Shown: positions 42,174-48,855 of the stretch, in pieces
How positions within the stretch are numbered: position 1 is the stretch's first letter
Layout of the letters: every line of letters starts with the position of its first letter
Assembly: GCA_020831625.1 (NCBI GenBank)
Contig: JAFIGD010000038.1
Coordinates: 1 to 48,855, forward strand
DNA length: 48,855 nucleotides
Reading direction: 5' to 3'
From: Verrucomicrobiota bacterium
Lineage (GTDB): Bacteria > Verrucomicrobiota > Kiritimatiellia > SS1-B-03-39 > UBA6053
The notes under the pieces: generated by a model
Told to the model about the DNA's origin: nothing
Database searches by the model: none
Seen by the model: the letters and a program-made list of their open reading frames with translations, nothing else
Made by a program: the position numbers and the translations under genes

Positions 42174-43358
42174 ATGATCCGTTTCGCCTGTCTGGCCGAC
42201 GCGCACATTGGCCGCCACTCCTCCGCCGCGCCCGAAGAAACCGCGCTGCGCGCGTTTGCCCGCGTGGTGGATCAGGTGATCGCCGAACCCGCCGACGCCC
42301 TGCTGATCGCCGGGGATCTCTTTGACTCCCGCGCCGCCCAATACCCCGCCCGCCGCGCCCTCGTCGATCACTTGAAGCGTCTCAAGCAGCACAATATTCC
42401 CGTCGTCGCCGTCGCCGGCAACCATGATCCCGAAGCCCTCCGCGACTTCCACCGCTCCTTTCCCGATCTGCTTCACCTCCTCGGCGACACCGCCTGGGAG
42501 GAAATCGATCTCAAAGGCATCCGCATCCTCGGCCGCTCCTTCGTGAAAAGCCGCGCCGCCAACCTGCTCGACGGCTTCCACGCCCTGCCCGACAGCCGGC
42601 CGACCGTGGCCCTGCTCCACGCCGACATCGATGCCGCCTCCCCCTACAATCCCGTCCGCCTCGACGAACTGCGCGGCCGCGGCGTCGGCGCCTGGGTCCT
42701 CGGCCACGTGCATCTCCCCCGCCTCTGGAGCGATCCCCCCGCCGCCTACATCGGCTCCCCGCAGGCCCTCGACCCCGGCGAACCCGGCCCCCACGGCTTC
42801 CGCTGGCTCACCTGGGACAACACCCGCTTCCAATTCTCCGATCTCATTCCCGTCTCCTCCGTCCGCTACGAATCTCTCACCCTCACCAGCACCGACGGTC
42901 AGTCCGTTGAGGACGGCATCGAGGAGGCCCTCGCCCAAAACGACTTCGGCACCGCCCGCCTTTTTCTCCGCATCCATCTCCGCATCCGCGGCGAACGCCC
43001 CCATATTCCCGAAGGCCCGGTCACCGAGGAAACCCTCACCTGGCAGGTGATGAGCACAGAGGACTGCCCTCCCGTCGACCTCGCCGCCGAAGCCGAACAA
43101 AGCGACGCCCGCGGTCAGGCCGCCCGCCTGCTCCTTGCCCTGGAAGATGCCGAAAATCCCGCCGCCTACACGTCCGCCGACACGCTGATTGATCAACTCC
43201 TCGCCGACCTCGAAGACCGCCGCGACAAACTCCGCATCCCGCCCGGCGAACACTTCGATGTCCTCCGCGGCACGCCCGAAACCGACCGCCTCGCCGCCGT
43301 CCGCGCCCTCCGCACCGCCCTGGCCTCGGTGCTCACCGCCGGGAGGCGCGCGACATGA
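42174..43358 (+). CDS. YhaO/SbcD-like DNA repair metallophosphoesterase
   Basis: A 394-residue protein with the calcineurin-like nuclease motifs: ADAHIG, ALLIAGDLFDSR, AVAGNHDPEA, LLHADI and LGHVHLP. The last 150 residues form a capping domain. The stop overlaps the ATG of the ATPase gene (ATGA), the SbcDC/YhaO-YhaN arrangement in which this subunit is the Mn-dependent nuclease. It starts five bases after the AbiEii stop, so it may be read from the toxin operon as well. Confidence 0.9.
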   Translation: MIRFACLADAHIGRHSSAAPEETALRAFARVVDQVIAEPADALLIAGDLFDSRAAQYPARRALVDHLKRLKQHNIPVVAVAGNHDPEALRDFHRSFPDLLHLLGDTAWEEIDLKGIRILGRSFVKSRAANLLDGFHALPDSRPTVALLHADIDAASPYNPVRLDELRGRGVGAWVLGHVHLPRLWSDPPAAYIGSPQALDPGEPGPHGFRWLTWDNTRFQFSDLIPVSSVRYESLTLTSTDGQSVEDGIEEALAQNDFGTARLFLRIHLRIRGERPHIPEGPVTEETLTWQVMSTEDCPPVDLAAEAEQSDARGQAARLLLALEDAENPAAYTSADTLIDQLLADLEDRRDKLRIPPGEHFDVLRGTPETDRLAAVRALRTALASVLTAGRRAT

Positions 43359-45886
43359 AACGCCTCCGCTTCAGCTCCCTCGACATCCGCTCCTTTCATG
43401 ACGGACGGTTTCAGGCCGCGTTCGAAGATTTCGCCCCCGGCCTCAACGCAATCATCGGCCCCAACGCCTCCGGCAAATCCACCCTCGCCCGCGCCGCCAT
43501 GCGCATCCTCAGTCCCGAACTCGCCAAAGGCAAAGACCGCGTCTGCGCGGAACTCATCCTCGACGAGGACGGAGCCGAAACCGCCTTCCACGCCGATGTG
43601 GACCGCAAAACCAAAGAGGCCGCCTGGCCCCGAAGCCTCCGCCCCGGACTCTACCGCCTCGCCCTCGACGACCTCATTACCGGCCCCGCCGACGACGACA
43701 CCCGCGTCATTCGCGAAGCCTTCGCCGGGGGCGTCGATCTCCGCGCCCTCTTCCCCTACGTCAACAAACGCGCCCCCTCCCTCGCCGGACTCGCCAACGG
43801 CATCGCCGAGCGCGAACGGGAGGCCGCCCGCATTGCCGAGGAGGAGGCCCGCTGCGAGGATCTCACCGCCCGCCGGGAGGACCTGCGCCGTCAAATCCGC
43901 CGTCGGGAACAGCTTGGTATCCTCCGCGAAGCCCGGCAGGCCGCGCGCCGCGCCGAAACCCTCGCCGCCGAACGGGACGCGATCCTGCGTCAGCACCCCG
44001 GCATCGAACGCCAGCCCGACGACGCCCTCACCCGCGCCGAACAGGCACGCGACCGCCTCCGCCGCCTGCGCGAAGAACATGACGACACCCTCCGCGCCCT
44101 CGCCCCCCACGGCGGCAGCCCCGCCTCCGCTCCCCTCTCCGCCGCCGCCCGCGCCCGTCTCCAGTCCCTGCAAACCGAACTCGACCGCCTCCGCAACGCC
44201 CGCGACCGCACGGAGGCCGAACACCAGACCCGCCTCAACACCGCCCGGCAGCGGCTGGACGAGGCCAAATCCCGCCTCAGCCGCTGGGAACTCTCCCTGC
44301 CCGAAGACTACAACCCCGCCGACGAAACCGCAGTGCTCCGTCTCCTCGATACCGAGCAGCTCCCCGGCCTGCAGGATCAGATCCGCGAACAGCTCGCCCG
44401 CAAACAGGCCCTCGAAAACGAAGCCGGCCTCCGCGAAAGCGCGCCCGTTTTCCCAGGAAAAGCCCTCAGCCTCCTCACCGGCACCGTCACCCTTGCCCTG
44501 CTGTCCTACAGCCTCTACGCCCGGCACGAAGAACTCCCGGGAGCCCCATATCTTTTCATATTAAGCCTTGGCACCCTGGTGCTCACGCTCTCCATGACCG
44601 TCCTCCGCTCCCGCCTGCTCGGCAAGCAGCGCGAAGAGGTGCAGCGGCTGCGCGACCAGGCCGCCGCCATCGACCCCGCCACCCTTCAGGAACGCCTGCA
44701 GGAGCAGACCCGGGCCTTCCGGGAAGCCACCGGACTGCAACTCGACACCGGCTACACCCTCGACCTCGCCACCCGCCGCGCCCGCGAGGTCTGCGAAGCC
44801 CGCCTCGCCCTCAGCCGCGCCCACGACGATCTCGAACGCCTGCTTCAGCCCCCGCAAACCGATCCCGATGCGCCCCTCAAGCCCCTCGAATCCGAAATCG
44901 CCGCCCTCTACACCGAACACGGACAGGCCCGGCTCGCGTCCGCCGACGGCCGCCCCTCCGGGGCCCTCACTGTTTTTCTTGAATACTTCGACCTCTCCGA
45001 ACAGGCCCGCCGCGCCGAACAACGCGTCCGCGAGGCCGGAACCGACCTCGGCGAACTCCTCGACCGCTTCGGCGCGCCCCCCGCCGAAACCTCCGCCGTC
45101 CGACTGGACACCCTCCGCGAACGCCTTCCCGCCGCAAAGCAATTCCGCGCCCTCGACGCCGAGCACACCCTGGCGGTCAACAAAGCCGACACCCTCGCGG
45201 AGCAAATCCGGCTCGGCAAGCAACAGCTCGAAGAGCTGGGCCTCGGCGACAATTCGGACCCTGCCGACATCGATGCCGTGATCGAACCCCTCCGCGGCCT
45301 TGAACCCGAACTCGAAACCCTCGAAAAGACCCTCGCGGAGATCCGGACCCGGGTCGGTGTCCTCGAAGCCGGCGGCGGCAAAAGTCCGGAGGAATTGTAC
45401 GGACGCATCGAAGAAGCCGAGGCCTTCCTGCAAAGCTTCATCGAACGCCGCGCCGGCTTCCTCGTCCGCGAAACCCTCGAAGAGGCCGTGCGCCGCGAAA
45501 ACACCCCCGAAGTCATCCGCGGGCTCGAAACCTGGCTCGGCCGCTTCACCGGCGGCCGCTACATCCGGCCCGAAGTGCTGGACGGCGAACTCGTCATCAC
45601 CGACACCCGCTCCGCCGACAGCGGATTCACGCCCGCCCAGCTCTCCACCGGCACCCGCGTGCATCTCGCCCTCGCCGTCCGCCTCGCCGTCATCGAAACC
45701 ACCGAAACCCGCGGCATCCGCTTCCCCCTCTTTCTCGACGACATCCTCGCCGTGTCCGACCCCGAAGCCCGCCGCGCCCTGCTCGAGGCCGTTCAGGAAA
45801 TTCAAACCGACCGCCAGGTCTTCCTTCTCACCTCCCGCCCCGACGACCTCGCCCCCCTGGAAGCCAGGCGTTTTACGCTGGGCTGA
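43355..45886 (+). CDS. YhaN-like AAA ATPase (SbcC/RecN group)
   Basis: An 843-residue ATPase. Walker A is at 35-43 (GPNASGKST). Long Arg/Glu/Ala-rich coiled-coil arms span about 145-360 and 430-740. Two hydrophobic helices lie between them near 370-425 (LLTGTVTLALLSYSLYA and PYLFILSLGTLVLTLSM), as in Bacillus YhaN. The C-terminal half has the ABC signature LSTGTRVHLALAVRLAVIE and Walker B FPLFLDDILAV. It pairs with the upstream nuclease subunit. The membrane helices suggest a complex held at the inner membrane, an inference from hydrophobicity. Confidence 0.88.
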   Translation: MKRLRFSSLDIRSFHDGRFQAAFEDFAPGLNAIIGPNASGKSTLARAAMRILSPELAKGKDRVCAELILDEDGAETAFHADVDRKTKEAAWPRSLRPGLYRLALDDLITGPADDDTRVIREAFAGGVDLRALFPYVNKRAPSLAGLANGIAEREREAARIAEEEARCEDLTARREDLRRQIRRREQLGILREARQAARRAETLAAERDAILRQHPGIERQPDDALTRAEQARDRLRRLREEHDDTLRALAPHGGSPASAPLSAAARARLQSLQTELDRLRNARDRTEAEHQTRLNTARQRLDEAKSRLSRWELSLPEDYNPADETAVLRLLDTEQLPGLQDQIREQLARKQALENEAGLRESAPVFPGKALSLLTGTVTLALLSYSLYARHEELPGAPYLFILSLGTLVLTLSMTVLRSRLLGKQREEVQRLRDQAAAIDPATLQERLQEQTRAFREATGLQLDTGYTLDLATRRAREVCEARLALSRAHDDLERLLQPPQTDPDAPLKPLESEIAALYTEHGQARLASADGRPSGALTVFLEYFDLSEQARRAEQRVREAGTDLGELLDRFGAPPAETSAVRLDTLRERLPAAKQFRALDAEHTLAVNKADTLAEQIRLGKQQLEELGLGDNSDPADIDAVIEPLRGLEPELETLEKTLAEIRTRVGVLEAGGGKSPEELYGRIEEAEAFLQSFIERRAGFLVRETLEEAVRRENTPEVIRGLETWLGRFTGGRYIRPEVLDGELVITDTRSADSGFTPAQLSTGTRVHLALAVRLAVIETTETRGIRFPLFLDDILAVSDPEARRALLEAVQEIQTDRQVFLLTSRPDDLAPLEARRFTLG

Positions 45887-45900
45887 ATAGGGACACCGGT

Positions 45901-48597
45901 ATGATTTCCCATCTCCATTTTCAAAAAACCTGGCGACCGTACCAGCAGCGTGTGCTGGAGGAATTGGAGTCGCATCTGGGGGACGGCAAACTGCATGTGG
46001 TGGCGTCTCCGGGGGCCGGTAAAACCACGCTGGGCATTGAAGTGTTCCGCCGTCTGGGTCAGCCGGCGCTCATTCTTTCACCCACGCGGAGCATCCGGGA
46101 TCAGTGGGTGGACCGGCTGCGCGATTTCCTGCCGCCGGATCAACCCTTTCCGCCGGAGGGCGTATCGGTTGATCTGCGCGAGCCGGGGGTGTTCACCTCG
46201 ATCACCTATCAGGCACTGCACTCCTGGCACCGGGAGGACGCCGCTGCGGAATCCTGCGAAGACGAAGGGGAGGAGGATGAGGAGGGCGGGGAAACGGAAT
46301 CCCTGCGGAAGGATGAAATACAGCGGCTCAGCCGACAAATCGCCTCCCGGGGGATTCGGACCTTAATTCTGGATGAGGCCCACCACCTGCGGCAGGAATG
46401 GTGGACGGCGCTCGCGGCGGTGCTGGATGAGGTCCCGGACATCACAACCGTTTCGCTGACAGCGACACCCCCGTTTGATGTGACCGGTGCCGAATGGCGG
46501 AGGTATGTGGAATTGTGCGGGGCGATTGACACGGAAATCTCGGTGCCGGAACTGGTGAAAGCCGGCACACTGTGTCCGCATCAGGATCTGGTCTGGCTGG
46601 TGAAACCCCGGGAGAAGGCCCGCCTGCTCCTGCGGCGTCAGGAGGAACGGGTGGACGTACTGATCGAACGGCTGCGGAACGAGGGGGCGCTGCGGGACGC
46701 GGTGCGGGCGCATCCCTGGTCTGGAACGGAGGATCCGCCGGTGGAGGAGGTGCTCGAACAGCCAGAATTGGCGGTGGCCCTGCTGGTGTTTATGCGGGAG
46801 ACAGGCGATCCTCTTCCCCCCGGACTTATGCGGGCGCTTGAACTGAGCGCGAAGGAGCTTCCCGCGATGGACCGGAGATGGTGGCAGGTCTTATTGCACG
46901 GATTTCTATTCGAAAAACGCTGGATCTCCAGCACGCCCGACAGTCCTTTGCGTATCCGTCTAACCAAAGAGCTGCGGGCGGCGGAACTGCTGTCCCGCCG
47001 GGAACTGCGCATCGACGGCCTCAAGTCGCAACAGCGCCAGCTCTCGCTCTGCCCCTCCAAACTGGATGCGATCCTCGACATACACCATGCCGAGACACGG
47101 GTTCGCACAGACAGCCTGCGGCAGGTGGTCCTCGTCGATTTTATCCGCGATGAGGGTTTTGCCGCCGGGGCCGAACCCCCGGAGACGCTGGGTGCCTGGC
47201 CCGCTTTTTTCCATCTGGCCGACTCCACCCTGCCCGAGACACAGTCGCACTGCGCCCTGATCACCGGCCGTTTGATGATCCTGCACCGGGAACGCCTGGA
47301 TGCCCTTCGGGCGCTGTGCCCGGAGGCGGCGGTTTCCGCCCGGGACATCCCCTGCCTGCCCGCCTTTGTGCAGATCGTCTCCCCCGGCAAGGCCCGGGTG
47401 GCTGAATTCACCCGTCTGCTGATTGCCGGGGAGATCCGCGTGCTGGTGGGCACCCGGGCGCTGCTGGGAGAAGGCTGGGACGCCCCGGTGATCAATTCGC
47501 TGATCCTCGGGACGGCGGTGGGATCGTTTATGCTGACCAATCAGATGCGGGGCCGGGCGATCCGCGTCGACCCCGCGCACCCGGAAAAATGCGCCTCGAT
47601 CTGGCATGTGGCGACGGTCGAACCCCGTTCGCCCTCGGGGATGGACGATGTGTGGGAGCTGCAGCGGAAATTCGGCACCTTTGTGGGACTGGACGCCCAT
47701 AAAGCCGAAATCGCCAACGGCATCTCCCGCATGCGCCTCCGGTATGTGGAGGATGACCGGGTCCACCCCTCCCATTTGCATCCCGACCGGAACAATCTGG
47801 AAATGCGGGAAAGGCTCGGGGCACTGGAGAAATGGCGGGAACGCTGGCGGACTGCGGTGCTCGGCGGTGAAAGCGAGCGTATCGCCCCGGGAATTTGCGC
47901 GGAGGAACCCCCGAAATTCCGCGCTATGGTGTTCACCGCCACGCTGAAGCGACTGATCCTGCAACTGCTGAACGCCTGGATCCTCTACACGCTCCAGTTC
48001 AGCCACAGCCTGCCCCGCACCGACAGAATCGGCAACGTTCTAATCATGCTCCTGATTCTGATGCTGGTGAGCTTCCTCTACCTGCTGCCGAAGACCCTGA
48101 AGCTGATCTGGCTGAGTCTGCGCCACCTTCCGGTGGACGGCAGCGTGCGGCAGATCGCCCTCGCCCTGCGCGACGCGCTCTGCGAATGCGATCTCCTGAA
48201 GGGTCCGCCACAGCGCTTTCCGGTCCGCTCACAACCGCTCACAGACGGGGCCCATTTTCTGCATCTTCAACAGGGCGATTTTCAGGAACAGTCTCTTTTC
48301 GCAGACTGTCTGGCGGAGGTGCTGGGCCCCGTCGAAAACCCCCGCTATGTCGTGGCGCGGGAGGGACGGAACTGGGCGGGCGTACGCTTGCGCGACCTGC
48401 ACGCCGTCCCGTCGATTCTGGCCCAAAACAAATCAAGGGCGGAGGTTTTCCTGAAATACTGGCGGAAACGCATCGGCGAATCAGACCTCCATTACACCCG
48501 CACCCCGGAAGGACGCCGCGACCTGGTCCGGGCCCGGGCGCGGACCTTCGCCACCGCCGTCACCCCCAAAGCCAAACGCGTCGACCGCTGGGTATAA
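45901..48597 (+). CDS. SF2 DEAD/DEAH-box helicase with C-terminal membrane helices
   Basis: An 898-residue protein. Helicase domain 1: motif I ASPGAGKTTL (35-44), motif II DEAH (157-160), motif III SLTATPP. An acidic insertion EDEGEEDEEGG near 120 is notable. Helicase domain 2: AEFTRLLIAGEIRVLVGTRALLGEGWDAP and motif VI QMRGRAIRVDP. Residues about 684-736 contain two hydrophobic helices (LLNAWILYTLQF and NVLIMLLILMLVSFLYLL). A C-terminal domain of 160 residues is unassigned. It starts 14 bases after the YhaN-like gene on the same strand and may belong to the same DNA-processing or defence operon. Membrane attachment of a helicase is unusual; the exact substrate is unknown. Confidence 0.85.
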   Translation: MISHLHFQKTWRPYQQRVLEELESHLGDGKLHVVASPGAGKTTLGIEVFRRLGQPALILSPTRSIRDQWVDRLRDFLPPDQPFPPEGVSVDLREPGVFTSITYQALHSWHREDAAAESCEDEGEEDEEGGETESLRKDEIQRLSRQIASRGIRTLILDEAHHLRQEWWTALAAVLDEVPDITTVSLTATPPFDVTGAEWRRYVELCGAIDTEISVPELVKAGTLCPHQDLVWLVKPREKARLLLRRQEERVDVLIERLRNEGALRDAVRAHPWSGTEDPPVEEVLEQPELAVALLVFMRETGDPLPPGLMRALELSAKELPAMDRRWWQVLLHGFLFEKRWISSTPDSPLRIRLTKELRAAELLSRRELRIDGLKSQQRQLSLCPSKLDAILDIHHAETRVRTDSLRQVVLVDFIRDEGFAAGAEPPETLGAWPAFFHLADSTLPETQSHCALITGRLMILHRERLDALRALCPEAAVSARDIPCLPAFVQIVSPGKARVAEFTRLLIAGEIRVLVGTRALLGEGWDAPVINSLILGTAVGSFMLTNQMRGRAIRVDPAHPEKCASIWHVATVEPRSPSGMDDVWELQRKFGTFVGLDAHKAEIANGISRMRLRYVEDDRVHPSHLHPDRNNLEMRERLGALEKWRERWRTAVLGGESERIAPGICAEEPPKFRAMVFTATLKRLILQLLNAWILYTLQFSHSLPRTDRIGNVLIMLLILMLVSFLYLLPKTLKLIWLSLRHLPVDGSVRQIALALRDALCECDLLKGPPQRFPVRSQPLTDGAHFLHLQQGDFQEQSLFADCLAEVLGPVENPRYVVAREGRNWAGVRLRDLHAVPSILAQNKSRAEVFLKYWRKRIGESDLHYTRTPEGRRDLVRARARTFATAVTPKAKRVDRWV

Positions 48598-48666
48598 CTC
48601 ACAACAACTTATTGTATCTGGTTACCACCCTGCGTGCGGGTCCGCACCGGACGTTTTAACATAGGG

Positions 48667-48715
48667 CCGGCACATTGCGCCCATTCCAGCGGAATGGTGG
48701 GTGACACATTGCTCC
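48667..48715. mobile_element. Possible IS21-type terminus (remnant)
   Basis: CACATTGCGCC (48671-48681) and CACATTGCTCC (48705-48715) are near-identical direct repeats around a palindrome CATTCC-AGC-GGAATG (48682-48696) and GGTGGGTGACAC. Repeated transposase-site-like ends of this look occur in IS21-family elements. No transposase is present in the window. The rest of 48598-48855 shows no gene. Confidence 0.3.
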
Positions 48716-48855
48716 AGGAAACTTTCCCACCCAATCCCGTGATTACGCAGTTGCGATTGCCTTGTGTTTTTGCTTTCATCGTTCCATGCACAAAGGACGT
48801 TGTCGTCGCCAGTCTGAAAGTGGTTTAAAACTGCCGGTTTGAACGTACCTTTACG

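Noticed and set aside
48634-48828. 64-codon frame at the right edge
   Set aside because: It crosses the palindrome and direct repeats of the putative insertion-sequence end and shows no protein features.
1-48855. tRNA or rRNA genes
   Set aside because: I saw no T-arm consensus with matching acceptor stem and no rRNA blocks on reading both strands; a covariance-model scan would be needed to exclude them.

Overview
The window comes from a GC-rich, Gram-negative bacterium. An Omp85/BamA-type outer-membrane protein, a YadA-type trimeric autotransporter and a barrel-like protein ending in Phe all imply an outer membrane. Pyruvate:ferredoxin oxidoreductase suggests anaerobic or fermentative metabolism. 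Several traits would fit a PVC-group bacterium such as Verrucomicrobiota/Kiritimatiellota: XylR/LacI sugar regulators, a GH42 galactosidase, an SHD1-domain hydrolase, a DUF3857-transglutaminase protein, and intergenic spaces full of degenerate short repeats. The taxonomic assignment is inference.

Layout. Positions 1-5373 hold a truncated secreted-protein gene divergent from a XylR-type regulator, then a CapA-like/M14 peptidase pair with overlapping genes, then a TMEM43-family membrane protein. Positions 5370-11367 hold, on the minus strand, a BamA/TamA-like protein, an 853-residue trimeric adhesin whose head repeat switches from 16 to 14 residues, and a LuxR-type regulator with a lux-box-like dyad before it. 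Positions 11768-16287 hold pyruvate:ferredoxin oxidoreductase coupled to a dihydroorotate-dehydrogenase-like protein. Positions 16312-24413 hold envelope and secreted proteins (a lipoprotein with ExbD-like modules, an SHD1 hydrolase, a transglutaminase membrane protein, a coiled-coil protein), an EamA transporter and a DUF389 protein, separated by unusual repeats. Positions 24429-35430 hold the GH42 galactosidase, the rplM-rpsI operon with its terminator, a barrel protein, an FAD oxidoreductase divergent from a LacI regulator, a HIT protein, a beta-CASP nuclease, a secretin-N-like protein and a permease.

The right quarter (35496-48597) is a defence and DNA-processing island and is the most interesting part. 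Two almost identical copies of the antitoxin gene abiEi, each with the same long inverted-repeat operator, form 667-bp direct repeats around 4.4 kb of cargo. The left copy is fused at its stop codon to a short remnant of one AbiEii toxin. The right copy drives an intact and different AbiEii toxin. The cargo is a mosaic Mrr-like nuclease remnant, two strikingly AT-rich genes (a probable PD-(D/E)XK nuclease and a DUF2971 protein), and a complete GC-rich HsdM methylase with no HsdS or HsdR nearby. A YhaO/YhaN-like (SbcCD-type) nuclease/ATPase pair and a large SF2 helicase with predicted membrane segments follow. The island may be an excisable defence cassette whose expression is tied to AbiEi repression. 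This model is inferred from layout and motifs only.
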